A stretch of DNA of 5,133 bases from Prevotella sp. UBA746 (GCA_002298545.1 DBKQ01000011.1:12438-17570), one strand, 5' to 3'; counted from the stretch's first letter, positions 1 to 5,133 are shown. The notes: generated from the sequence alone by a model not told the origin. A program made the numbers and translations.

Positions 1-63
1 CATAATAGGCATAATAGGCATAGTAGGCATAATAGGCATAGTAGGCTCATTAGGCATTGTAGG
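1..63. repeat. 9-bp minisatellite, seven units
   Basis: Seven head-to-tail 9-bp units fill the left edge: CATAATAGG, CATAATAGG, CATAGTAGG, CATAATAGG, CATAGTAGG, CTCATTAGG, CATTGTAGG. The first five differ only at one A/G position and the last two are more diverged, so the array decays toward the HU-like gene. It may continue past the left edge. Because the unit is a multiple of three, several frames stay open. One plus-strand frame reads Gly at every third residue (IIG/IVG) and ends at a TAG at 92-94, overlapping the stop of the HU-like gene. One minus-strand frame reads P-I/T-M triplets. Nothing here shows that it is translated. It lies about 27 bp beyond the stop codon of the HU-like gene. 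Confidence 0.9.
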
Positions 64-90
64 TTTGATGAGATGGAAATTTTATTCAGG

Positions 91-699
91 TTAGTCTTGA
101 CGATTTAAGAAATACACTGGAGAATTGACAACTCCCTCTTTTCGTAACACACCTTTCTCTGTCAGTAGCTTTAGCCATTTTAAAGCCGTACCACGCCTAA
201 GTTTGAAAAGCTGTTCCATACTGCGTCTTGTTATGGTTCTGTTAACCGACAGGTATTCCTTTAGTCCAGCCGTAATTTCCTCTTCTGTTATCTCCTGCGA
301 CTTAGTAGTAAAATCTGCACGTTCGAATGTCACATTGTCTTTTACATTGCGCAGTAACGACATCTCTGGACGGAATTTTATGTTGCGCACACTGATATAA
401 TCGGCACGCACTTTGTCTGCTGTTTTTCCTTCAGGCATGTCAAGATTGGCGGAAAGAGAGAAATAGCCTATATTCGGGAGATAAAACCGTCTACCACTTG
501 ACAAATCATGCGCCATGTGTTCACTTAATGCCGAAAGAACAGCTTCCACTGTGCCACGCGGAAGTCCACAGGTAGCCTGGATATGGTCTTCGAGTTGGCG
601 TTTTGTTCTTGCCTCGTTTTCATAGATTCTTGCATACAGACGGTCTTTGCCATCCCCCTGCGAGTTTTTAATCGACTGTATTTCGTATTTTATGCTCAT
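91..699 (-). CDS. HU-like DNA-binding protein with C-terminal winged-helix-like domain
   Basis: The 202-residue product matches the long HU-like family of Bacteroidota (the HU-HIG type, often annotated as a putative histone-like DNA-binding protein). Residues 1-127 form the HU-like part: an N-terminal strand (YEIQSIKN), a helical dimerisation segment at about 31-66, then GRRFYLPNIGYFSLS at 69-83, equivalent to the glycine-containing turn leading into the DNA-binding arm of HU. The arm ends with VRNIKFRPE at 104-112. Residues 135-200 look like a small winged helix: helix TEEEITAGLKEYL, helix SMEQLFKL, recognition-type helix GTALKWLKLLTEKG, then a short wing ending VYFLN. Family members normally bind or bend DNA without strong sequence preference; the extra domain suggests a sequence-specific or regulatory role, which is inference. 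The ATG at 699 gives the usual family N-terminus. It is transcribed away from dnaX and appears monocistronic. No hairpin terminator is visible before the window edge. I am confident of the HU-like fold and moderately confident of the winged helix. Confidence 0.85.
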   Translation of the reverse strand: MSIKYEIQSIKNSQGDGKDRLYARIYENEARTKRQLEDHIQATCGLPRGTVEAVLSALSEHMAHDLSSGRRFYLPNIGYFSLSANLDMPEGKTADKVRADYISVRNIKFRPEMSLLRNVKDNVTFERADFTTKSQEITEEEITAGLKEYLSVNRTITRRSMEQLFKLRRGTALKWLKLLTEKGVLRKEGVVNSPVYFLNRQD

Positions 700-731
700 A
701 GATTTTATTTTTTGTTAACTTCAAGATAATG

Positions 732-739
732 CAAATCTA
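732..739 (-). promoter_or_regulatory. Alternative -7 box for the HU-like gene
   Basis: On the minus strand TAGATTTG also fits TAnnTTTG and lies about 33 bases before the start codon. No TTTG-like -33 element sits 19-21 bases upstream, so this is weaker than the promoter at 793-824. It could be a second start or a chance match in AT-rich DNA. Confidence 0.25.
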
Positions 740-792
740 AAGAAGAACGAAATGAAATTCATTTCTAATTCCAAGATGCAGCTTATTTTTTA

Positions 793-824
793 CAAAGATA
801 TGTATAAATCTTGTGCCTGGCAAG
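793..824 (-). promoter_or_regulatory. Predicted Bacteroidota promoter of the HU-like gene
   Basis: On the minus strand, a perfect -7 box TATCTTTG (800 down to 793) matches TAnnTTTG. It is preceded, after a 20-base spacer, by CTTG (824 down to 821), a three-of-four match to the -33 TTTG. Transcription would start near 787, leaving a leader of roughly 88 bases before the ATG at 699. The pattern is established for Bacteroidota housekeeping promoters; the assignment here is inferred. Confidence 0.55.
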
Positions 825-920
825 AGAAAAGCACAAAAGGAGTAAATAAAAGTTGTTTCGGAAAGGAGAATAATTTATATCGAAAAGCCGTTCCGGCATA
901 TGCTTCAAGACTTAATCGTT

Positions 921-934
921 AGCGTACAGCGTAC
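921..934. repeat. Tandem 7-bp pair, AGCGTAC twice
   Basis: Two perfect head-to-tail copies of AGCGTAC stand directly before the 22-bp array. The CGTACA at 923-928 falls exactly 22 bases before the CGTACA of the first array unit, so this may be a decayed extra unit of that array. Confidence 0.7.
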
Positions 935-936
935 GG

Positions 937-1002
937 TATACACACGTACACCAACCGATATACATGTGTACACCAATTGAAATACACGTGTACACCGACC
1001 AA
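937..1002. repeat. Three 22-bp units with a TACACGTGTA palindrome core
   Basis: Three contiguous units occupy 937-958, 959-980 and 981-1002. Their shared part is TATACACGTGTACACC, followed by a variable AAYYGA-like tail. In the third unit the core TACACGTGTA (983-992) is a perfect palindrome. The second (TACATGTGTA, 961-970) and first (TACACACGTA, 939-948) are degenerate versions. Spacing of 22 bp is close to two turns of B-DNA, so the cores lie on the same face. This would suit a cooperative dimeric regulator, but no known operator was recognised. It could equally be a dispersed intergenic repeat. There are no spacers of CRISPR type, and no DnaA-box consensus. Confidence 0.8.
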
Positions 1003-1117
1003 TGTACGACAACTTTAAATACATAATACCTCGACAATATACATTGAAAGAGCAAAATGAAATGAGGGTTCAAATAAGTTTTTTTATCCTATAAGCTGAT
1101 AATTCTGGATTTTTATC

Positions 1118-1125
1118 TAAATTTG
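1118..1125 (+). promoter_or_regulatory. Predicted -7 box for dnaX
   Basis: TAAATTTG is a perfect match to the Bacteroidota -7 element TAnnTTTG on the plus strand. The -33 region (about 1094-1098, AGCTG) matches TTTG poorly, so the promoter would be weak or activator-dependent. A start near 1131 would leave about 57 bases before the ATG at 1189 and would include both copies of the duplicated start region in the leader. Confidence 0.4.
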
Positions 1126-1158
1126 CATCATATTTATCAAATGACACTCGAAACATAA

Positions 1159-1207
1159 TATAATTATGGGAGAATATATAGTATAATTATGGGAGAATAT
1201 ATAGTAT
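1159..1207 (+). repeat. 23-bp tandem duplication spanning the dnaX start codon
   Basis: The 23 bases at 1159-1181 recur exactly at 1182-1204, and the match extends three more bases (1159-1184 equals 1182-1207). Each copy includes ATAATTATGGGAGAATATAT, that is, the start codon and first codons of dnaX. Since 23 is not a multiple of three, the first copy is out of frame with dnaX. The lack of any divergence points to a recent slippage event, or to an assembly or strain-specific variant. Confidence 0.95.
1166..1186 (+). other. Six-codon upstream ORF MGEYIV, copy of the dnaX start
   Basis: The first copy of the duplication gives ATG-GGA-GAA-TAT-ATA-GTA-TAA, a peptide MGEYIV identical to the first six residues of DnaX. 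Its TAA ends at 1186, only two bases before the dnaX ATG. Its start context is the same as that of dnaX, so ribosomes should recognise it if they recognise the real start. Termination just before the next ATG would permit coupled re-initiation. It arises from the duplication and is probably not a selected peptide; any effect on dnaX translation is inference. Confidence 0.45.
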
Positions 1208-3018
1208 CGGCAAGAAAATACCGTCCGATGACGTTTGATTCGGTAGTGGGACAGTCTGCCCTCACCACGACACTAAAGAATGCCGTGAAGAGCGGGAAGC
1301 TCGCCCATGCCTATCTGTTCTGCGGACCACGCGGAGTTGGAAAGACGACATGCGCACGTATTTTCGCAAAAGCAATAAACTGTCAGCACCCTACCCCAGA
1401 CGGAGAGGCATGTAATGAATGTGAAAGCTGCAAAGCATTTAACGAGCAGCGTTCATATAACATTTTCGAGCTTGATGCGGCGAGCAACAACTCTGTGGAG
1501 AATATCAAGCAGCTGATGGACCAGACACGTATTCCGCCGCAAGTGGGCAAATACAAGGTGTTTATCATCGACGAGGTACACATGCTCTCGACACAAGCTT
1601 TCAACGCCTTTTTGAAAACTCTGGAGGAACCGCCAGCACACGTTATATTTATCCTCGCCACGACAGAGAAGCACAAGATTCTCCCTACCATCCTTTCACG
1701 TTGTCAGATATACGACTTCGAAAGGATGACAATACCTGGAATTATCAACCACCTGAAGATGGTTGCCGAAAAAGAGGGGATAACATACGAGGAGGAGGCA
1801 CTGAATGTCATTGCCGAAAAGGCTGACGGAGGTATGCGTGATGCCCTCTCTGTATTCGACCAGGCAGCAAGTTTCTGCCAGGGGAACATTACATACAAGA
1901 AGGTTATCGAAGACCTCAACGTGCTGGATGCCGACAACTACTTCAACATCATAAACCTATGTCTGGAAAACAAGGCAGCCGAAGTGATGGTATTGCTAAA
2001 CAATGTAATAGCAAAGGGCTTCGACGGAGGGAACCTGATTGGAGGATTGGCAACACATGTGAGGAATGTTCTTATGGCAAAAGACAGTCAGACGCTCCCA
2101 CTGTTGGAGGCAAGCCAGACACAGGTGGAGAAATACAAGGCACAGGCAGCGAAATGCCCTACAAAATTCTTGTATAAGGCACTGAAGATAATGAACGAAT
2201 GTGATGTGAACTACCGACAGAGCAGTAACAAGAGACTGCTTGTGGAGCTCACCCTCATACGGATAGCACAGATAACGCAACCCGACGACGAAGGCGATGC
2301 GGCGGGGCGTAGCCCCAAGAGATTAAAAAGCCTGTTTAAGAAACTTATTGCATCTACGCAGCAAAGGGTTGCCCAGCAGGTAGCAACCGCTGCGACCAGC
2401 GCACGACAGGAGGAGCATACTGCCGGGCAAGGGGATGATGCACCTAAAAACAATGCTTCTGCTGCCGGCAAAGGAGACTCTACAGCAAGCAGCAATCATG
2501 CTACAGATACCCGACAAAAGCCACAGGCTGCCGCTACGGCAAGCCGACCGGCAATAAAGCTCGGCAGTATCGGAAAATCATTTGCAAATCTGAAGAAAGG
2601 ACCGGAAAAGCCCGTATACGAGATAGAACCGGAAGACAAGCAGACGGGGCAACACGAGAAGTTTGATGAAGACATGCTGTTGCTGCAATGGCTGTCGATG
2701 TGTAACCGTATGCCAGAAAACATGTCGAGCACGGCAACCAGGATGAAGAACATCACTCCTACAATAACCACCTTCCCTGAAATAGAGATTGTGGTGGAGA
2801 ACGAGATGTTGCTCAACGACATACAGAAGATACAGAAGCGCATTAGGAACACGCTCGTACTGAAGTTGCACAATGACGATATCGAGTTAAAATTCCGCAT
2901 TGCCCGTCCTGAAGAAATAAAGCGAATCCTTTCGCCAAAGGAAATATACGAAAAGCTATGTAATGAAAACCCCGCCGTGAAATCTCTCGGCGAGGTCTTC
3001 AAACTGGAATTTACATAA
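1189..3018 (+). CDS. dnaX: DNA polymerase III subunit gamma/tau (clamp loader ATPase)
   Basis: The 609-residue product is the AAA+ motor of the clamp loader, which opens the beta sliding clamp and places it on primed DNA. Visible motifs are Walker A GPRGVGKTT (46-54), a four-cysteine zinc module (C65, C75, C78, C81), Walker B VFIIDEVHM (124-132), sensor 1 LATTE (156-160), the SRC arginine-finger motif (170-172) and sensor 2 GGMRDALS (214-221). The helical collar domain follows to about residue 375. Residues 385-490 are an Ala/Thr/Ser/Gln-rich, probably disordered linker. Residues 493-609 form a folded C-terminal region (from FDEDMLLLQW to KSLGEVFKLEFT) like that of other Bacteroidota tau proteins, which in general links to polymerase or helicase. 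The start at 1189 gives the family N-terminus (YIVSARKYRP close to the Met); the ATG at 1166 leads to a stop. Possible gamma-type frameshifting is described separately. asnA converges on it. Confidence 0.97.
   Translation: MGEYIVSARKYRPMTFDSVVGQSALTTTLKNAVKSGKLAHAYLFCGPRGVGKTTCARIFAKAINCQHPTPDGEACNECESCKAFNEQRSYNIFELDAASNNSVENIKQLMDQTRIPPQVGKYKVFIIDEVHMLSTQAFNAFLKTLEEPPAHVIFILATTEKHKILPTILSRCQIYDFERMTIPGIINHLKMVAEKEGITYEEEALNVIAEKADGGMRDALSVFDQAASFCQGNITYKKVIEDLNVLDADNYFNIINLCLENKAAEVMVLLNNVIAKGFDGGNLIGGLATHVRNVLMAKDSQTLPLLEASQTQVEKYKAQAAKCPTKFLYKALKIMNECDVNYRQSSNKRLLVELTLIRIAQITQPDDEGDAAGRSPKRLKSLFKKLIASTQQRVAQQVATAATSARQEEHTAGQGDDAPKNNASAAGKGDSTASSNHATDTRQKPQAAATASRPAIKLGSIGKSFANLKKGPEKPVYEIEPEDKQTGQHEKFDEDMLLLQWLSMCNRMPENMSSTATRMKNITPTITTFPEIEIVVENEMLLNDIQKIQKRIRNTLVLKLHNDDIELKFRIARPEEIKRILSPKEIYEKLCNENPAVKSLGEVFKLEFT
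2304..2339 (+). other. Candidate frameshift site in dnaX (hairpin, A5 run, -1 stop)
   Basis: A perfect hairpin GGGGC-GTA-GCCCC (2304-2316) is followed by TTAAAAAGCC, with five A at 2325-2329. A -1 slip on the AAA codon (2326-2328, residue 380) would continue AAG-CCT-GTT-TAA and stop at 2337-2339. The product would be about 383 residues, comprising the ATPase, zinc and collar domains only. In E. coli, frameshifting in dnaX yields gamma, with an A AAA AAG site and a downstream hairpin. Here the hairpin lies upstream and the zero-frame heptamer is A AAA AGC, which re-pairs badly in the A site. The elements are seen; their function is speculative. Confidence 0.2.
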
Positions 3019-3049
3019 ACCGTAATTTCAATATATCATACACAAGACA
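3019..3049. other. Short convergent gap between dnaX and asnA
   Basis: Only 31 AT-rich bases separate the two stop codons. They contain no hairpin with a T-run on either strand. A CGCCG/CGGCG inverted repeat with a 10-base loop (2973-2992) lies inside the end of dnaX but lacks a following T-tract. Termination for both genes must use other means, or the transcripts overlap. Confidence 0.6.
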
Positions 3050-4087
3050 TCAAATCAGCGGCATCCCCAACCGCTCACATTCCTTCCTCATGCTCTCCGG
3101 CCAGATACTTGCCTGTATCTCGCCGAGATGAGCTTTATGAAGGAGAACCATGCAGAGACGGCTCTGCCCTATTCCGCCGCCAATACTCTGCGGCAGTTCA
3201 CCGGCAAGAAGTCGCTTATGGAAATATAGCTTTTCCCGCTCCGTCTTTCCGCAAATTTCAAGCTGACGCAAGAGAGCCTCCTTATTGACACGAATACCCA
3301 TAGACGAAAGTTCCACGGAACGTCCAAGCACCGGATACCATATCAGTATATCGCCGTTCAGTCCCTTATACCCCGGTTTACTCTCCGTCGTCCAGTCATC
3401 ATAGTCAGGCGAGCGCCCGTCGTGCGGTTCGCCATTGGCAAGTTTTCCGCCAATACCGATAATAAATACAGCTCCGTATTTGCGACAGATAAGATCTTCA
3501 CGTTCCTTAGCCGTTTTGTCAGGATACATGGCAAGAAGGTCCTCGCTATGAATGAAATGAATCTCCTGTGGAAGAAACGGCTTTATCTGTTCGTAGCTCT
3601 CGCAAACGAGAAATTCCGTACGCTGAATGGCAGAATAAATCCTTCTGACAATATTCTTCAATAAATCAAGATTGCGCTGTTCCTTGTCGATGACCATCTC
3701 CCAATCCCACTGGTCAACATAAAGAGAATGCAGGTTATCGAGTTCCTCATCCGCCCTAATTGCATTCATGTCGGCATATACCCCATACCCCGGCTCTACC
3801 TTATATTCGGCAAGAGTGAGCCTTTTCCATTTTGCCAAGGAATGAACCACTTCAGCTTCAGCATCGCCAAGATCCTTTATAGGGAAACTTACCGGGCGTT
3901 CTACACCATTAAGGTCGTCGTTAATGCCAAGTCCCTTCAGCACAAAAAGCGGTGCCGTAACGCGCCGCAGGCGCAATTCGGTTGAAAGGTTCATCTGGAA
4001 AAACTCTTTTATTGTCTTTATACCCTGTTCAGTCTGCTTCATATCCAGCAGAGCTTTATAGTCAATCGGTTCTATCAATTTGCTCAT
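3050..4087 (-). CDS. asnA: Aspartate--ammonia ligase (asparagine synthetase A)
   Basis: The 345-residue cytoplasmic enzyme makes asparagine from aspartate, ammonia and ATP, releasing AMP and pyrophosphate. It has a class II aminoacyl-tRNA-synthetase-like fold. Recognisable AsnA blocks are LRLRRVTAPLFV (38-49), GINDDLNGVERPVSFPIKD (54-72), HSLAKWKR (82-89), LHSLYVDQWDWE (119-130), the segment around IHFIHSEDL, YGAVFIIGIG, HDGRSPDYDDW, ELSSMGIRVN and the C-terminal GGGIGQSRLCM (303-313) with its ATP-contacting arginine. Length is slightly above E. coli AsnA (330) and normal for Bacteroidales. The ATG at 4087 is chosen because MSKLIEP matches the usual N-terminus. An in-frame ATG at 4153 would add 22 residues (beginning MFCKIIYLFY) but lies upstream of the promoter boxes, so that message would not include it. 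The gene is monocistronic and converges on dnaX across 31 bases. Nothing in the sequence is missing or broken. Confidence 0.97.
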   Translation of the reverse strand: MSKLIEPIDYKALLDMKQTEQGIKTIKEFFQMNLSTELRLRRVTAPLFVLKGLGINDDLNGVERPVSFPIKDLGDAEAEVVHSLAKWKRLTLAEYKVEPGYGVYADMNAIRADEELDNLHSLYVDQWDWEMVIDKEQRNLDLLKNIVRRIYSAIQRTEFLVCESYEQIKPFLPQEIHFIHSEDLLAMYPDKTAKEREDLICRKYGAVFIIGIGGKLANGEPHDGRSPDYDDWTTESKPGYKGLNGDILIWYPVLGRSVELSSMGIRVNKEALLRQLEICGKTEREKLYFHKRLLAGELPQSIGGGIGQSRLCMVLLHKAHLGEIQASIWPESMRKECERLGMPLI

Positions 4088-4118
4088 TATACGATTTGTT
4101 TTATTATAAAATTGTTTG

Positions 4119-4149
4119 CAAAGATAGAACAAATATATTATTTTGCAAA
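4119..4149 (-). promoter_or_regulatory. Consensus Bacteroidota promoter of asnA
   Basis: On the minus strand TTTG (4149 down to 4146) is followed by 19 bases and then TATCTTTG (4126 down to 4119), a full match to both promoter elements at accepted spacing. Transcription should start near 4113, giving a leader of about 26 bases. The -33 box sits inside a perfect palindrome TTTTGCAAAA (4141-4150). This promoter rules out the longer asnA reading that begins at 4153. Confidence 0.75.
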
Positions 4150-4264
4150 ACAAACAGAGTATTTATTTACATATAGGAACAATATACAGGATATAATTAT
4201 CATTTTTATAGATAAGAATACAGCTTTTATAACAAACAATATATCCGCAAAACCATAAAGGCAT

Positions 4265-4291
4265 AAAAAAGGAGTGGGCATCATCCACTCC
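4265..4291 (-). terminator. Rho-independent terminator of the plsC-type gene
   Basis: Read on the minus strand, GGAGTGG, a 7-base loop (ATGATGC) and CCACTCC form a perfect 7-bp stem, followed at once by TTTTTT (4270 down to 4265). It begins 24 bases after the plsC stop codon. No T-run follows on the plus strand, so it acts in one direction and separates plsC from asnA transcription. Confidence 0.9.
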
Positions 4292-4315
4292 ATTATATAA
4301 ACCTAATAAATTCCT

Positions 4316-5074
4316 TTATTGGTCAGGGTTCTCTACATACCCTTGATATTCCGGTGTAAGTCCCGACATGATTGCAGCATAACATTCATCCATGCGCCTT
4401 GTAATATCCTCAGCCCCCTTCCCTTCGGGATAAACAGGCTTATGAATAGTTAGCTTCAACGGATGCCATACGACCCACTTGCAATCGCGAGTACGGGGCA
4501 TAATGTCGAAAGACCCGTTGATTGTAACAGGCAGTATCGGCAGCTGCAGTTCGTCGGCAAGCATAAAGGCACCACGACGAAACTTTCCCATGTGTCCCGT
4601 AAAAGTGCGTGCCCCCTCAGGAAAGACCACAAGGCTCATACCCCCTTGAAGAGTGGCACGCGCCTTGTCGTAAGTCTCCTTTATCTTTCGCGGACCACGC
4701 TTGTCAACAAATATCTGGTGCGACTTCTCACAAGCAAATCCCACAAACGGAATTTTACGCAACTGATATTTCATCATCCATTTAAACTGACGGCCAAGAA
4801 ATCCGAAAATCAAGAAAATGTCGAAAGCCCCCTGATGGTTTGCAGCAATAACATACGACTCGTTGGCCTTCATATTCTCCCTGCCTTCGACCTTTACCGG
4901 AAGCAGAAGAAGACGAACGATAGCCTGTCCCCACCATTTGCCTGGGTAGTACCCCCAGAAATGTCCGCCGCCAAGAGAGCAGCCGATGATAACAGACAAG
5001 GATATTATTATAGTCCAAACGAGGAGTAGCGGCAATGCCACACATAGCTGATAGGCTCGATATAAATATTTCAT
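4316..5074 (-). CDS. plsC: 1-acyl-sn-glycerol-3-phosphate acyltransferase (PlsC family)
   Basis: The 252-residue product belongs to the PlsC/LPLAT family, which transfers an acyl chain to lysophosphatidic acid to make phosphatidic acid at the inner face of the cytoplasmic membrane. A hydrophobic segment at about 10-33 is a probable membrane anchor, followed by an amphipathic aromatic stretch (HFWGYYPGKWWG, 38-49). Catalytic motif I is NHQGAFD (79-85), with H80 and D85 forming HX4D. Motif II lies near IPFVGFACEKSHQIFVDK (108-125). Motif III is FPEGARTFTG (151-160), with glutamate and arginine for glycerol phosphate binding. Motif IV is PILPVTI (179-185). All key residues are present and length is typical. 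The exact acyl acceptor cannot be told from sequence: related proteins act on ornithine or glycine lipids, so the symbol is a family-level call. The ATG at 5074 directly precedes the membrane segment. It has its own terminator. Its promoter lies outside the window or it follows an upstream gene. Confidence 0.9.
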   Translation of the reverse strand: MKYLYRAYQLCVALPLLLVWTIIISLSVIIGCSLGGGHFWGYYPGKWWGQAIVRLLLLPVKVEGRENMKANESYVIAANHQGAFDIFLIFGFLGRQFKWMMKYQLRKIPFVGFACEKSHQIFVDKRGPRKIKETYDKARATLQGGMSLVVFPEGARTFTGHMGKFRRGAFMLADELQLPILPVTINGSFDIMPRTRDCKWVVWHPLKLTIHKPVYPEGKGAEDITRRMDECYAAIMSGLTPEYQGYVENPDQ

Positions 5075-5133
5075 TGTTTCAGATTTAGAGTTTAGAGTTA
5101 AAAATCATTGGATTTCATCCTTCGTTTTCTCGC
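5075..5133 (-). other. Upstream region of plsC, possible end of a preceding gene
   Basis: The last 59 bases contain no full TTTG/TAnnTTTG promoter. All three minus-strand frames entering from the right edge close early. The longest open reading before a stop is 11 codons, ending at the TAA at 5100-5098, about 23 bases before plsC. This could be the tail of an upstream gene cotranscribed with plsC, but no protein family can be recognised from so little. Confidence 0.2.
5084..5097. repeat. Tandem 7-bp pair, TTTAGAG twice
   Basis: Two perfect adjacent copies of TTTAGAG, followed by TTA, lie 10 bases upstream of the plsC start. This is a short slippage-prone sequence in the leader or untranslated gap; no function is evident. 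Confidence 0.6.

Larger units (their letters stand above)
700..1188. other. Long divergent intergenic region between the HU-like gene and dnaX
   Basis: About 490 bases separate two divergently transcribed genes, which is long for this type of genome. I see no convincing protein-coding gene or tRNA in it. It is AT-rich except for the segment 885-1010, which contains a small GCCG-TTC-CGGC hairpin (887-897), a tandem AGCGTAC pair (921-934) and the 22-bp palindromic array (937-1002). A 6-bp inverted repeat, TTGTGC/GCACAA (811-816 and 831-836), overlaps the predicted promoter of the HU-like gene. The right end carries the dnaX promoter candidate and the duplicated dnaX start. A small RNA from the central part cannot be excluded from sequence alone. 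Confidence 0.7.

Noticed and set aside
125..400. 91-codon plus-strand frame inside the HU-like gene
   Set aside because: Overlaps a well-supported gene in antisense, with no promoter and no domain.
811..836. Inverted repeat TTGTGC/GCACAA as an operator for the HU-like gene
   Set aside because: Six-base arms with a 14-base loop are easily found by chance; it overlaps the -33 region but nothing else supports a binding site.
887..897. Hairpin GCCG-TTC-CGGC as a terminator
   Set aside because: Stem is only 4 bp and no T-run follows on either strand.
937..1002. CRISPR array or replication-origin iterons
   Set aside because: Units are contiguous with no unique spacers, and there is no DnaA-box consensus or AT-rich unwinding arrangement that would single out an origin, despite the nearby dnaX.
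2420..2490. Internal duplication in the DnaX linker (AGQGDD and AGKGDS)
   Set aside because: Only a short, diverged similarity in a low-complexity Ala/Gly/Ser-rich linker, where such matches arise by composition.
2496..3002. 168-codon open frame antisense to dnaX
   Set aside because: It mirrors the strongly supported dnaX frame, has low-complexity Ser/Phe-rich composition and no recognisable domain.
4088..4153. 22-residue N-terminal extension of AsnA (starting MFCKIIYLFY)
   Set aside because: It lies over the consensus promoter boxes and is not part of the conserved AsnA N-terminus; the start at 4087 gives the normal length.
4463..5029. 188-codon open frame on the plus strand antisense to plsC
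   Set aside because: It is a shadow of plsC, whose catalytic motifs are all intact; no promoter or family features on the plus strand.
5080..5087. Minus-strand TAAATCTG as a plsC -7 box
   Set aside because: One mismatch to TAnnTTTG, no -33 element, and it would place the transcription start at the start codon itself.

Overview
The window reads as ordinary chromosome of a Bacteroidota bacterium, most likely a Prevotella-like member of the Bacteroidales. This rests on three things. There is an HU-like protein of the long type typical of that phylum. Sequences before the genes match the Bacteroidota promoter pattern (TTTG, about 19-21 bases, TAnnTTTG) rather than sigma70 boxes. Start codons lack clear Shine-Dalgarno sequences. 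The genus is an inference from overall protein character and was not tested by search.

Layout from left to right: (1) a 9-bp minisatellite (1-63); (2) a minus-strand gene for an HU-like DNA-binding protein with a C-terminal winged-helix-like domain (91-699); (3) a long, AT-rich divergent intergenic region of about 490 bp. It holds a good promoter for the HU-like gene, an array of three 22-bp units built on a TACACGTGTA palindrome, a candidate dnaX promoter, and a 23-bp tandem duplication covering the dnaX start codon; (4) dnaX on the plus strand (1189-3018), the clamp-loader subunit of DNA polymerase III; (5) asnA on the minus strand (3050-4087), converging on dnaX with a 31-bp gap and preceded by a consensus promoter; (6) a short AT-rich spacer with a rho-independent terminator; (7) a plsC-type acyltransferase on the minus strand (4316-5074), whose upstream region runs off the window.

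The genes serve unrelated housekeeping roles: chromosome architecture or regulation, replication, asparagine synthesis and phospholipid synthesis. They look like separate transcription units, not one system. I found no mobile element, CRISPR array, tRNA, rRNA or defence system. The most unusual parts are the duplicated dnaX start, which creates a six-codon upstream ORF, and the 22-bp palindromic array before it. A weaker candidate is a possible frameshift site in dnaX at the boundary between the clamp-loader core and the tau-specific region.
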